Shown here: piece by piece, positions 49,219-58,584 of the stretch
Position numbering within the stretch: position 1 is the stretch's first letter
Layout of the letters: the number at the start of each line of letters is the position of its first letter
Origin: Poriferisodalis sp965208555
GTDB taxonomy: Bacteria; Actinomycetota; Acidimicrobiia; Acidimicrobiales; Poriferisodalaceae
DNA length: 64,000 nt
NCBI RefSeq assembly: GCF_965208555.1
Contig: NZ_OZ242342.1
Span: forward strand, 2,976,001-3,040,000
Direction: 5' to 3'
Program-made: the position numbers and the translations under genes
The notes under the pieces: model-generated
Told to the model about the DNA's origin: nothing
Database searches by the model: none
The model's input: only the letters and a program-made list of their open reading frames with translations

Positions 49219-51504
49219 ATGCCTGCGGTGTCGCGCGTGCTGCCGTGGCGGCGCATCGCGAACACGGTCGCGGCCGACATCTCGCCGGTGGTCGAGCGCT
49301 ACCGCCAGCGCTGGCCCAAACGATCGCCCGAGCTGATCATCCGGGCCTACGAGGCGGCGGCGGCGGCGCACGAGGGTCAGCGACGCAAGACCGGCGAGGC
49401 GTACATCACACATCCGGTGGCGGTGGCACGGGTGGTGGCCGAACTCGGCCTTGACGACACGTCGATTGCCGCGGCACTGCTACACGACGCGGTGGAGGAC
49501 ACCAGCGTCGAGCTGGTGGCGCTCTCCGACGAGTTCGGCCCCGAGGTAGCGGCCATCGTGGACGGCGTCACCAAGCTGGACCGGGTGCGGTTCGCATCCA
49601 AGCAGGCCCAGCAGGCTGCCACCTTGCGCAAGATGCTGGTGGCCATCGCGAACGATCCGCGCGTGCTGATGATCAAGCTGTCGGACCGGCTGCACAACAT
49701 GCGAACGGTGGGGGCGCTGACCGGCGCGAAACAAGCCGACGTGGCCCGCGAGACGCTCGACATCTACGCCCCGCTCGCCAACCGGCTGGGCATGCAACAG
49801 GTGCGCGACGAACTGGAAGACCTGGCCTTCGCAGCGCTGTACCCGAAGCGATACGCCGAGATCGACCGCATGCTGGCCGAGCGCACCCCCGAGCAGGAGC
49901 GCTACGTCGACCAAGTGCTGGAGGAGGTCCGCGAGCAGCTCTCCCGCATGAAGATCGAGGCCACGGTGACCGGGCGCAAGAAGCACCACTGGAGCGTCTA
50001 CGAGAAGATGGTCATCAAGAACCGCTCGTTCGACGAGATCTTCGACCTGGTGGGCATCCGGGTGGTGGTGCCGACCATCCGCGACGCCTACGCCGCGCTG
50101 GGCTCCATACACGCGACGTGGAAGCCGGTCACGGGCCGGTTCAAGGACTACATCGCTATGCCCAAGTTCAACCTGTACCAGTCGCTGCACACGACGGTGG
50201 TGGGGCCTGCCGGCACGGCTGTGGAGGTGCAGATCCGCACCGACGAGATGCACCAGCGGGCCGAGTACGGCGTGGCGGCCCACTGGCGCTACAAATCGGA
50301 GCGCAACGGCGGCAGCAGCAAGGGCAGCAGCAAGGGCAGCAAGGCCGAGCGCCACGGCAGCGCGGCTGCAGAGGCCGACATGCCGTGGCTGAGCCGGCTG
50401 GTCGAGTGGCAGGCCGAGTCCGACGACCCGGCCGAGTTCATGCGCACGATCGCGAGCGACCTCGGCCACGGCGAGGTGTACGTGTTCACGCCCAAGGGCG
50501 ACGTGGTCACGCTGCCGACCGGTGCCACGCCGATCGACTTCGCGTACGCCATTCACACCGACATCGGCGACTCGCTGATCGGCGCCAAGATCGACGGACG
50601 GCTGGTGCCGCTGGATCGGCCGCTGCGCTCGGGCGACACCGTCGAGGCGTTCACCTCGGACGACCCGGGGACGCGGCCGTCACGCGACTGGCTGGAGATC
50701 GCGGTCACGCCCCGGGCCCGCTACAGCATCCGGCGCTGGTTCGCCCGCTCGGACCGGTCCGAGTGGGAGGCCGCCGGGCGGGAAGCCGTCTCGGACGAGC
50801 TGCGCTCCGAGGGGCTCAAGGCGTCGCTGCTGATCGACGGCGACGAGATGCGCGCCGTGGCCGAGCAGTTCAGCCGGGCCGATCTGGACCAGCTCTTCGA
50901 AGCGGTCGGCAAGGGCGACGTGCGGCCCCATTCGGTGGCCAAGCGGCTGGTCAGCCACTTGCGAGGCGAGGGCGACGGCGTGCAGCTGCCGGCCCGGCCC
51001 GCCAGGCAGCGGGGCTCGCGCCGCCGCCGCTCCGCCGGCGTGCACGTCGACGGTCACGACGACGCGCTGGTGCGCCTGGCGCGGTGCTGCAGCCCGGTAC
51101 GCGGCGACGAGATTTTGGGCTTCTCGACCAGCGGGCGCGGCATCTCGGTGCATCGGGCCGACTGCGCCAACGCGGCCGAGCTGGCAACGGCGTCGGGGGC
51201 CCGCCAGGTCGAGGTGGAATGGGACGAGAGCTGGGCGGGCGAGTTCGCCGCCGCACTCGAGGTTCGGGGCCTGGACCGCAACCGGCTGCTGCTCGACGTG
51301 GTGCAGGTGGTGTCGGGCCGCCACGATCTGTCGATAGCGAGCTGCGACACCTTCGTGGGCGACGACCAGGTGGCGGTCATGCAGTTCGAGGTGGAGGTCG
51401 GTGACCCGATCCTGCTGGACCAGCTGCTGGCCGCCCTGCGCGAGGTGCCCGGCGTGTTCGATGCCTACCGCACCCTCGAAGGCCTCGCCCGCACCGAGTA
51501 CTGA
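49219..51504 (+). CDS. rel: Bifunctional (p)ppGpp synthetase/hydrolase (Rel)
   Basis: 761 residues from ATG 49219; an in-frame TTG at 49207 would add four. Layout: HD hydrolase domain with HDAVED (His89-Asp90), RelA/SpoT synthetase domain (GRKKHHWSVYEKMVIKNRSF, GRFKDYIAMPKFNLYQSLHT), TGS domain (VYVFTPKGDVVTLPTGATPI), and a C-terminal ACT-like domain. Both catalytic halves look intact, as in the single actinobacterial Rel. It governs the stringent response. A Gly/Ser/Lys-rich insert (GGSSKGSSKGSKA) lies between synthetase and TGS. Confidence 0.96.
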   Translation: MPAVSRVLPWRRIANTVAADISPVVERYRQRWPKRSPELIIRAYEAAAAAHEGQRRKTGEAYITHPVAVARVVAELGLDDTSIAAALLHDAVEDTSVELVALSDEFGPEVAAIVDGVTKLDRVRFASKQAQQAATLRKMLVAIANDPRVLMIKLSDRLHNMRTVGALTGAKQADVARETLDIYAPLANRLGMQQVRDELEDLAFAALYPKRYAEIDRMLAERTPEQERYVDQVLEEVREQLSRMKIEATVTGRKKHHWSVYEKMVIKNRSFDEIFDLVGIRVVVPTIRDAYAALGSIHATWKPVTGRFKDYIAMPKFNLYQSLHTTVVGPAGTAVEVQIRTDEMHQRAEYGVAAHWRYKSERNGGSSKGSSKGSKAERHGSAAAEADMPWLSRLVEWQAESDDPAEFMRTIASDLGHGEVYVFTPKGDVVTLPTGATPIDFAYAIHTDIGDSLIGAKIDGRLVPLDRPLRSGDTVEAFTSDDPGTRPSRDWLEIAVTPRARYSIRRWFARSDRSEWEAAGREAVSDELRSEGLKASLLIDGDEMRAVAEQFSRADLDQLFEAVGKGDVRPHSVAKRLVSHLRGEGDGVQLPARPARQRGSRRRRSAGVHVDGHDDALVRLARCCSPVRGDEILGFSTSGRGISVHRADCANAAELATASGARQVEVEWDESWAGEFAAALEVRGLDRNRLLLDVVQVVSGRHDLSIASCDTFVGDDQVAVMQFEVEVGDPILLDQLLAALREVPGVFDAYRTLEGLARTEY

Positions 51505-51555
51505 AGCCCTGGGCAGCTAGGACTGGCGACGGCAGCGCCGTAACCTGCGCTGGTC

Positions 51556-52908
51556 ATGTCCGGTACTCCCTCGACGCCCGCGAGCCCGCCTGACGGCGAC
51601 GATGCAGCGGCCGGAAAATCGTTCCGGACGCCGATCGGAACGCACGACCTGGCACCGCCCGAATCGGGGCGCTGGGTGGCGCTGCTGGGCACGTTCATCG
51701 GGTTGGCCGACCGCGCCGGCTTCGGCTACCTGCAGACGCCGATCTTCGAGGACATCGGCGTGTTCGCCCGCATCGGCGAGGGCACCGACGTGGTCGGCAA
51801 GGAGATGTACGAGTTCTTCGACCGCAGCGACCGCCATCTGGCGCTGCGGCCCGAGTGCACGGCGTCGGTGTGCCGCGCGTTCGCCCAGCACCGCCCGACC
51901 ACGCCGTGGAAGGTCTGGTACCAGGGGCCGTTCTTCCGCTACGAGGCACCCCAGGCCGGCCGCTACCGGCAGTTCCACCAGATCGGCGCGGAGACGCTCG
52001 GCACCGACGACGCGGACGCCGACGTCGAGATCATCGCTCTCGCTGCCGAGTTCTTCCACTCAATCGGCCTGCAGCGGGTGCCGCTGCTGGTGAACTCGAT
52101 GGGCGATGCCGACACGCGCGCCGCATACGGCGAAGCGCTGAGCACATACCTGCAGCAGCGGGCCGGCGACGTGGATCCCGAGGATCGGGACAAGATCGAG
52201 CGTCACCCGCTTCGCATCCTGGACTCCAAGCGCGCAGCGACCGAGGCCGTGGCCGCCGAAGCCCCGCAGATCACCGACTACCTGAACGCGGAAACGGCAG
52301 CCCACTTCGAGCGGGTCCGCGAAGGCCTCACTGCGCTCGGCATCGAGCACCGAGTGGAGCCCAAGCTGGTGCGCGGCCTCGACTACTACACCCGCACCAC
52401 CTTCGAGTTCCGCGCCGCCAGCCTCGACGCCGCCCAGGACACCGTCTGCGGCGGCGGCCGTTACAACGGGCTCGTCGAGGCGCTGGGCGGCCCGCCGACA
52501 CCCGGCATCGGGTTCGCGCTCGGCATCGAACGACTGCTGCTGGCCTGCGACGCCGAGGGCGTGTTCGACGTTCCGACGCAGCGGGCCGAGGTGTGGGTGA
52601 TCGATACGGCAGGCGGCGCAGCGGCGCGCGATCTCACGCACGAACTGCGCTCGGTGGGCATCAGGGCCGACCGGGCCTTCGACGACCGGTCGATGCGGGC
52701 GCAGATGCGCGCCGCCGACCGCTCCGGTGCCGAGATCGCGCTCATCGTGGGAACCGACGAGATCGACGCCGGCACGGTCACCGTGCGACCGCTTCGCCGG
52801 CCCGACGGCGGCAGCACCGGCATGGCACAGCAGACCGTGCCGCATGCCGACCTGCTGGGCACGCTGCGGCGCATCTTCGACGAGCTCAATGCGGAAGGTG
52901 GAACGTGA
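51556..52908 (+). CDS. hisS: Histidyl-tRNA synthetase
   Basis: 450 residues. Class II synthetase: motif 2 WYQGPFFRYEAPQAGRYRQF, HisA motif LVRGLDYYTRTTFEF and GGGRYNGLVEALGGP, then a C-terminal anticodon-binding domain (ARDLTHELRSVGIRADRAFD). The active-site ERP of other HisRS appears as RPECTAS. The TGA stop overlaps the aspS ATG start. Confidence 0.95.
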   Translation: MSGTPSTPASPPDGDDAAAGKSFRTPIGTHDLAPPESGRWVALLGTFIGLADRAGFGYLQTPIFEDIGVFARIGEGTDVVGKEMYEFFDRSDRHLALRPECTASVCRAFAQHRPTTPWKVWYQGPFFRYEAPQAGRYRQFHQIGAETLGTDDADADVEIIALAAEFFHSIGLQRVPLLVNSMGDADTRAAYGEALSTYLQQRAGDVDPEDRDKIERHPLRILDSKRAATEAVAAEAPQITDYLNAETAAHFERVREGLTALGIEHRVEPKLVRGLDYYTRTTFEFRAASLDAAQDTVCGGGRYNGLVEALGGPPTPGIGFALGIERLLLACDAEGVFDVPTQRAEVWVIDTAGGAAARDLTHELRSVGIRADRAFDDRSMRAQMRAADRSGAEIALIVGTDEIDAGTVTVRPLRRPDGGSTGMAQQTVPHADLLGTLRRIFDELNAEGGT

Positions 52909-54761
52909 TGGGCGCAGCGATGCGAACCGACTACTGCGGGCGGCTGAGCCGTGCCGACATCGGCCGGGTAGTCACCGTCTGCGGCTGGGTCTCCCGGCGC
53001 CGCGAGCACGGCGAGCACCTGGCCTTCGTCGACCTGCGCGACCGCACCGGCATCGTGCAGTGCGTCGTGGACCACGCTCACGATCTGCGTTCGGAGTACG
53101 TGCTGTCGGTGACGGGCACAGTACGCGAACGACCGGAGGACACCGCCAATCCCGACCTGGCCACCGGCGAGATCGAGATTGGCGACGCAACCGTCGAGGT
53201 GCTGTCGTCATCTGAGCCGCCGCCGTTCCAGATCGACGGGCGCACCGAGGTCGACGAGATGCTGCGCATCCGCCATCGCTACCTGGACCTGCGGAACCCT
53301 CGCATGCACTCCAACCTGGTGAATCGGGCACGGGTGAATGCAGCCATCCGCCGCGCGATGGAGGCAGCGGAGTTCATCGAGGTCGAGACGCCCACGCTGG
53401 TGGCCTCGACACCCGAAGGCGCCCGCGACTTCGTGGTGCCCAGCCGGCTGCACCAGGGGCGCTTCTACGCGCTGCCGCAGAGCCCGCAGCTGTTCAAGCA
53501 GCTCTGCATGGTGGGCGGCATCGACCGCTACTACCAGATCGCCCGCTGCCTGCGCGACGAGGACCTGCGAGCCGACCGCCAGTTCGAGTTCACCCAGCTC
53601 GACCTGGAGATGAGCTTCGCCAGCGGCGCCGAAGTGCGAGCCGTGATCAGCGAGGCAGTTGCCGAAGCCGCTTCCGAGATCACCGGCGTGCGCCCCGCAG
53701 CGATGCCTGAGATCACCTGGCACGAGGCGATCGACCGCTACGGATCGGACAAGCCCGACCTGCGGTTCGGGCTCGAGCTCGTCGAGCTCACCGACCTGTT
53801 CGCCGAGACCGGCTTCAACGCGTTCAAGGCACCGGCTGTGCGGGGCATCCGGGTGCCCGGCGGCGGGGATATCAGCCGCAACGCGGTCGACGATCTCACC
53901 AAGCAGTGCCAGCGCTGGGGCGCCAAGGGCCTCGTGTGGATGAGGGTCAGCGCCGGAGAGCCGCTGGCCGACGGCGCCCGCAGCGGGGCCGGCGGCCGGC
54001 TGGCCGTCACTTCGCCGGTCGCCAAATTCATGTCAGACGCCGAGATCGACGGCGTGCTGGAGCGCCTGGGCGCCGAGCCGGGCGACATGTGCTACCTGGT
54101 GGCCGACACCTGGCGCAGGGCCAGCGGGGTGCTCGGCCTGCTGCGACTCGAGCTGGGCCGTCCCCCGGTGAACGAGGGCGGCTTGCACTTCCTGTGGGTG
54201 GTGGATTTCCCGCTCTTCGAAGATGTCAGCGCAGACGGCCTGCCGATCCCGGCGCACCATCCGTTCACGATGCCCCACGCCGACGACCTGGACGTGGTCG
54301 CAGCGGCCTCGGCGCGCATGGCGTCAGGCGGGGGCTTCGACGCTGACACGCTGCTGGGCGTGCGATCGCAGGCGTACGACCTGGTGCTCAACGGCTGGGA
54401 GCTGGGCTCGGGCAGCGTGCGGATCCATCGGGGCGATATTCAGCAGCAGGTCTTCGATCTGCTGGGCATCGACCCGGCCGCAGCCCAGGAGCGGTTCGGG
54501 TTCCTGCTGGACGCATTCCGGTACGGCGCCCCGCCGCACGCCGGCTTCGCCTTCGGCATCGACCGCCTGGCAGCGCTGCTGTGCGGCGAGGAGAACATCC
54601 GCGAGGTCATCGCGTTCCCCAAGAGCCAGTCCGGCGCTGATCCGCTCACCAACGCCCCCAGCCACATCTCCCAGGATCAGCTCGACGAGCTGGGGCTGGC
54701 TGTCGTCGCCCGTGAGGGCGAGCATGGAGATGTTGTGCAGGATGACGGGGACGATTCGTGA
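52908..54761 (+). CDS. aspS: Aspartyl-tRNA synthetase (bacterial type, with GAD insert)
   Basis: 617 residues from ATG 52908 overlapping the hisS stop (TGATG); ATG 52920 is a second option. N-terminal OB-fold anticodon domain (TVCGWVSRRREHGEHLAFVD), class II motif 2 (YYQIARCLRDEDLRADRQFE), GAD insertion (KPDLRFGLELVELTDLFAET), and motif 3 near the end (PPHAGFAFGIDRLAALLCGE). Could be discriminating or non-discriminating; not readable here. Overlaps the next gene by GTGA. Confidence 0.95.
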   Translation: MGAAMRTDYCGRLSRADIGRVVTVCGWVSRRREHGEHLAFVDLRDRTGIVQCVVDHAHDLRSEYVLSVTGTVRERPEDTANPDLATGEIEIGDATVEVLSSSEPPPFQIDGRTEVDEMLRIRHRYLDLRNPRMHSNLVNRARVNAAIRRAMEAAEFIEVETPTLVASTPEGARDFVVPSRLHQGRFYALPQSPQLFKQLCMVGGIDRYYQIARCLRDEDLRADRQFEFTQLDLEMSFASGAEVRAVISEAVAEAASEITGVRPAAMPEITWHEAIDRYGSDKPDLRFGLELVELTDLFAETGFNAFKAPAVRGIRVPGGGDISRNAVDDLTKQCQRWGAKGLVWMRVSAGEPLADGARSGAGGRLAVTSPVAKFMSDAEIDGVLERLGAEPGDMCYLVADTWRRASGVLGLLRLELGRPPVNEGGLHFLWVVDFPLFEDVSADGLPIPAHHPFTMPHADDLDVVAAASARMASGGGFDADTLLGVRSQAYDLVLNGWELGSGSVRIHRGDIQQQVFDLLGIDPAAAQERFGFLLDAFRYGAPPHAGFAFGIDRLAALLCGEENIREVIAFPKSQSGADPLTNAPSHISQDQLDELGLAVVAREGEHGDVVQDDGDDS

Positions 54762-55192
54762 ACAGCGGTGATCTCGCTGCGGTGGTGGTGACGGTCTGCG
54801 TCCTGATCGCGCTGGTGGCGCTCATCGTCGTGCTGACCCAGGCATTCGCCTTGATGCGGGAACTGCGGCGCAAGCTGGAGGACTTCGACGCCAAGGTCGG
54901 ACCAGCATTGGGCCAGCTGGCGGACACTGCCGAGATGGCCCAGGCCGAGATCAGCCGGCTGCGTGACCTGCTGAACATCGCTCAGAAGGTCGCCGGGCTG
55001 GCCGAATCGGCCGGTGCCGCCACCGCACGGGTTGCTGCAACCCCTGTCGACAAGGTGCGATCGGCAATTTCTGTGCTACGCGGAGCGCAGACAGGCAGCA
55101 CAGGGTTGCGCGACAAGGCCGCCGATGAAGAGCGCGAGACTGCCTCCGGCGGCGCAGGCGGTGCCGCCAGCGGCCAGACCGAGGAGCGCTGA
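54758..55192 (+). CDS. DUF948-like membrane protein
   Basis: 144 residues from GTG 54758. One N-terminal membrane helix (VVVTVCVLIALVALIVVLTQ) is followed by a coiled-coil-like helix (LMRELRRKLEDFDAKVGPAL) and later a Ser/Gly/Thr-rich C-terminus. This layout matches DUF948/general stress-type proteins seen between aspS and alaS in actinobacteria. Function unknown. Followed after 1 base by another small membrane gene. Confidence 0.65.
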   Translation: MNSGDLAAVVVTVCVLIALVALIVVLTQAFALMRELRRKLEDFDAKVGPALGQLADTAEMAQAEISRLRDLLNIAQKVAGLAESAGAATARVAATPVDKVRSAISVLRGAQTGSTGLRDKAADEERETASGGAGGAASGQTEER

Positions 55193-55193
55193 G

Positions 55194-55496
55194 GTGTTCA
55201 AGCGACTGCGTTGGCTGACCTTGGGTGCCGGCTTGGGTGCCGGCGCATCGCTGTGGGTGCAGCGACGCCTGCGAAACCTGATCGACCGGTACGCGCCCGC
55301 GCGCGGCACTGCAACAGTGCTGGGCACGGCCCGCCGGGTGCGCCGGGATCTCAAGGATGCGTGGCAGGACGGCCGCAGGCGCGTCGACGAAGCGTGGGAG
55401 GACGGCAAGCGCCAGATGCACGATGCCGAGCAGCGCCTGCGCGACGAGCGGGACCGCCGCTGGGCCGAGCGCCGCCACCGCCGCGAAGCCGCCTAG
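55194..55496 (+). CDS. Small conserved membrane-associated protein
   Basis: 100 residues from GTG 55194. A hydrophobic N-terminus (LTLGAGLGAGASLWVQ) is followed by a very charged helical tail (RRVDEAWEDGKRQMHDAEQR), probably coiled coil on the cytoplasmic face. Similar small proteins are found before alaS in related genomes. No function known; expressed with its DUF948-like neighbour. Confidence 0.65.
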   Translation: MFKRLRWLTLGAGLGAGASLWVQRRLRNLIDRYAPARGTATVLGTARRVRRDLKDAWQDGRRRVDEAWEDGKRQMHDAEQRLRDERDRRWAERRHRREAA

Positions 55497-55541
55497 AGCG
55501 CCCCCGGAGGCCGCGAAGCGGCCATAGCTATCCTTGCTCCG

Positions 55542-58154
55542 ATGCGTGCTGGGGAACTGCGTGAAGCGTTCAACTCGTTCTGGGCGGAGCGCGGCCACGA
55601 AGTCCGCGCCTCCGCGAGCCTGATCCCGCACGAGCCGTCGCTGTTGTTCACGGTGGCGGGCATGGTGCCGTTCATGCCGTACTTCCTCGGCGAGGAGGTG
55701 CCGCCGACGCGCCGCATGGTCACCATCCAGAAATGCGTCCGGGCGGGCGGCAAGCACAACGACCTCGACGACATTGGCCGCACGAACCGCCATTTCACGT
55801 TCTTCGAGATGATGGGCAACTTCAGCTTCGGCGACTACTTCAAGGCCGAAGCCATCCCCTGGGCCTGGGAGTTCGTCACCGAGGTGCTCGGACTCGAGCG
55901 GGACAAGCTGTGGGTGACCGTGCACGTCAGCGACGACGAGGCCGCCGACATCTGGCAGACCTCGGTCGGCATCCCGCCCGAGCGCATCCAGCGCCTCGAC
56001 AAGGACAACTGGTGGGCGGCCGGCGATGTGGGGCCGTGCGGGCCCTGCAGCGAGATCTTCTACGACCTCGGTCCCGAGCTGGGCGACGGCGGGGGACCCG
56101 CGCACGGCGGCGAGGACCGCTTCGTCGAGATCTGGAACCTGGTGTTCATGCAGTTCGCGGCCGACGGCACTGGCGACCTGACGCCGCTGGAGGCCCCCGG
56201 CATCGACACCGGCGCCGGCCTCGAGCGGATCCTGGCGGTGCTGCAGGGTGTGCCCGCAGCGTGGGACATCGACCTGTTCGCGCCGCTGCTGGCCGAAGCC
56301 GAGCGCATCTGCGGCAAGACCTACGGCGCCGATCCTGAGACCGACGTCTCGATGCGCATCTTCGCCGACCACGCCCGCACGACGGCGATGCTCATCTCCG
56401 ACGGCGTGTTCCCCTCCAACGAGGACCGCGGCTACGTGCTGCGGCGCATCATCCGCCGTGCCGTGCGTCACGCCTGGGTGCTCGGCGTCACCGACGTCGT
56501 GATGCCGCGGCTGGTCGAGATCGTCGTCGACGTCATGGGCGACCACTACACCGACTTGGTCAAGAACCGCCAGTTCATCGCCGACGTGGTGGCCCGCGAG
56601 GAGGAGCGCTTCCGGACCACGCTGGCCGCGGGCCAGAAGATCCTCGACGAGGCGACCGCTGCGCTTGACTCGACAGTGCTCGACGGCGAGGTCGCTTTCC
56701 TGCTCCACGACACGCACGGCTTCCCGGTGGAGGTGACCGAGGAGATCCTCACCGAGCGCGGCCTGAGCCTCGACCGGGACGGCTTCGAGGCTGCGATGGA
56801 ACGCCAGCGCGAGCGAGCACGCGCCGGCCGGGCGGGCGGCCCGACGTTCGCGGACGAGCGCTACCGGGAGATCCTGGCGCAGTTCGGACCCACCCAGTTC
56901 GTGCGCGATGCCTCCACGGTGGCCGACGCGCGGGTGCTCGCCGTCTTCGACGTGCCGCCCGCTGACCGGCCCGAGGCAGACGACGCAACCGGCGACTTGG
57001 TCGAGGTCTTCCTGGACCGCACGCCCTTCTATGCCGAGAGCGGCGGGCAGATCGGCGACATCGGCACCATCACCGGTCCCGGCGGCAGCATCGAGGTGAT
57101 CGACTGCACCTACGCGCTCGCCGACTTGCACCGTCACACCGGGCGCGTCGTCGGCGAGGGTGTCGAAGCCGGGTCGCTGGCGAGCGCCGAGATCGACGAC
57201 GAGCGGCGGGCTGCGATACGCCGCAATCACACGGGCACCCACGTTCTGCACTGGGCACTGCGGGAGGTGTTGGGCGACCATGTCAAGCAGGCAGGCTCGC
57301 TGGTGGCGCCCGACCGGCTGCGTTTCGACTTCAGCCACTACGAGGGCGTCAGCCGCGACCAGCTGCGCGAGATCGAGCGCGCGGCGAACGCCGAGATCAT
57401 CGCCAACGGCCGCTGCCGCCACTACGAGACGTCGATGAGCCACGCGCAGGCCATCGGCGCCATCGCGTTCTTCGGCGACAAGTACGGCGACGTCGTGCGG
57501 GTGCTCGAAGCGGGCGAGCACTCGGTGGAACTGTGCGGCGGCACCCATGTGGCGGCCCTCGGCGACATCGGGCACCTGCGCATCGTCTCGGAGTCGAGCA
57601 TCGGCTCGAACATGCGGCGCATCGAGGCGGTCACCGGTCTGGCGACCGTCGATCGGCTCGCCGACGCCGAGGACACCTTGGACTCGCTGGCCGAGATGCT
57701 CAATGCCCAGCCCGACGAGCTCGCCGCGGCCATGCAGCGACGGCTGGACGAGACCCGCGAGCTCCGTCGCCAGGTACGCGATCTGCAGCGGTCGATGGCG
57801 TCGTCACGGGCCGACGAGTTGGCGGCCGGGGCCGACGACGGCGTTGTGGTCGCCGATCTCGGCGACCTCGAGCGCGACTCATTGAGAGACTTGGCTGTGT
57901 CGGTGCGCGACCGGAACGGCATTCGCGCCGTGGTGCTCGCCTCCGCGCCCGCCGCCGGGGGAGTGGCGTTGGTCGCTGCGGTGGATCCCGACGGCGGCCT
58001 GTCTGCCGGCGACCTGCTGCGCGATGCAGCCCGGACGGTCGGCGGCGGATTCGGCGCCAAGGGCGACCCGCCGCTGGTCGTGGCCGGCGGCCGGAACCCT
58101 GACGGCATCGGCGACGCCCTGGCCCAAGCCCGAGCGGCGGCACTCGGCACGTGA
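55542..58154 (+). CDS. alaS: Alanyl-tRNA synthetase
   Basis: 870 residues, the usual length. Class II catalytic core (IPHEPSLLFTVAGMVPFMPY, NRHFTFFEMMGNFSFGDYFK), editing domain zinc motif HTGTH (His563, His567) with CGGTHVAALGDIG (Cys665), and a C-Ala domain (GGGFGAKGDPPLVVAGGR). Edits mischarged Ser/Gly-tRNA. It precedes ruvX and mltG, a typical actinobacterial order. Confidence 0.97.
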   Translation: MRAGELREAFNSFWAERGHEVRASASLIPHEPSLLFTVAGMVPFMPYFLGEEVPPTRRMVTIQKCVRAGGKHNDLDDIGRTNRHFTFFEMMGNFSFGDYFKAEAIPWAWEFVTEVLGLERDKLWVTVHVSDDEAADIWQTSVGIPPERIQRLDKDNWWAAGDVGPCGPCSEIFYDLGPELGDGGGPAHGGEDRFVEIWNLVFMQFAADGTGDLTPLEAPGIDTGAGLERILAVLQGVPAAWDIDLFAPLLAEAERICGKTYGADPETDVSMRIFADHARTTAMLISDGVFPSNEDRGYVLRRIIRRAVRHAWVLGVTDVVMPRLVEIVVDVMGDHYTDLVKNRQFIADVVAREEERFRTTLAAGQKILDEATAALDSTVLDGEVAFLLHDTHGFPVEVTEEILTERGLSLDRDGFEAAMERQRERARAGRAGGPTFADERYREILAQFGPTQFVRDASTVADARVLAVFDVPPADRPEADDATGDLVEVFLDRTPFYAESGGQIGDIGTITGPGGSIEVIDCTYALADLHRHTGRVVGEGVEAGSLASAEIDDERRAAIRRNHTGTHVLHWALREVLGDHVKQAGSLVAPDRLRFDFSHYEGVSRDQLREIERAANAEIIANGRCRHYETSMSHAQAIGAIAFFGDKYGDVVRVLEAGEHSVELCGGTHVAALGDIGHLRIVSESSIGSNMRRIEAVTGLATVDRLADAEDTLDSLAEMLNAQPDELAAAMQRRLDETRELRRQVRDLQRSMASSRADELAAGADDGVVVADLGDLERDSLRDLAVSVRDRNGIRAVVLASAPAAGGVALVAAVDPDGGLSAGDLLRDAARTVGGGFGAKGDPPLVVAGGRNPDGIGDALAQARAAALGT

Positions 58155-58167
58155 GACGCCGGGCCCG

Positions 58168-58584
58168 ATGACGCGGGCTGTCGGCGTCGATCTGGGCTCG
58201 GTGCGCATCGGTGTGGCCGTTGCGCCGGCAGACACTGCAGTGGCGGTGCCCTACGAGGTCCTGGAACGCAGCGGCGAGCGTGCCCAAGACCACGAAGCGC
58301 TCGCAGGTATGGTCGCTGAGGTGGGTGCGGAGGTGGTCGTGGTCGGCCTGCCGACATCGCTCGACGGCACTGAGGGTCCGGCGGCTGCGGCCGTGCGGAC
58401 CGAAGCCGACGAGATCGCCGCAGTGCTCGATGTGCCGGTGGTGTTGCACGACGAGCGCTATACGACCGTGAGCGCCGAGCGCATGCTGGCCGAGCAGGGC
58501 GTGCGGGGCCCTGCCCGCCGCAAGGTCATCGACAAGGTGGCTGCTGCGGTCATCCTGCAGTCGTGGCTCGACGCCCGTGACTGA
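58168..58584 (+). CDS. ruvX: Holliday junction resolvase-like RuvX (YqgF)
   Basis: 138 residues from ATG 58168. RNase H-like fold with VGVDLGSVRIGVAVAP, VVVVGLPTSLDGTEGPAAAA, VLHDERYTTVSAERML and a C-terminal KVIDKVAAAVILQSWLDAR. YqgF proteins process the 5' end of 16S rRNA precursor and may act on junction DNA. Overlaps mltG by 8 bases. Confidence 0.92.
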   Translation: MTRAVGVDLGSVRIGVAVAPADTAVAVPYEVLERSGERAQDHEALAGMVAEVGAEVVVVGLPTSLDGTEGPAAAAVRTEADEIAAVLDVPVVLHDERYTTVSAERMLAEQGVRGPARRKVIDKVAAAVILQSWLDARD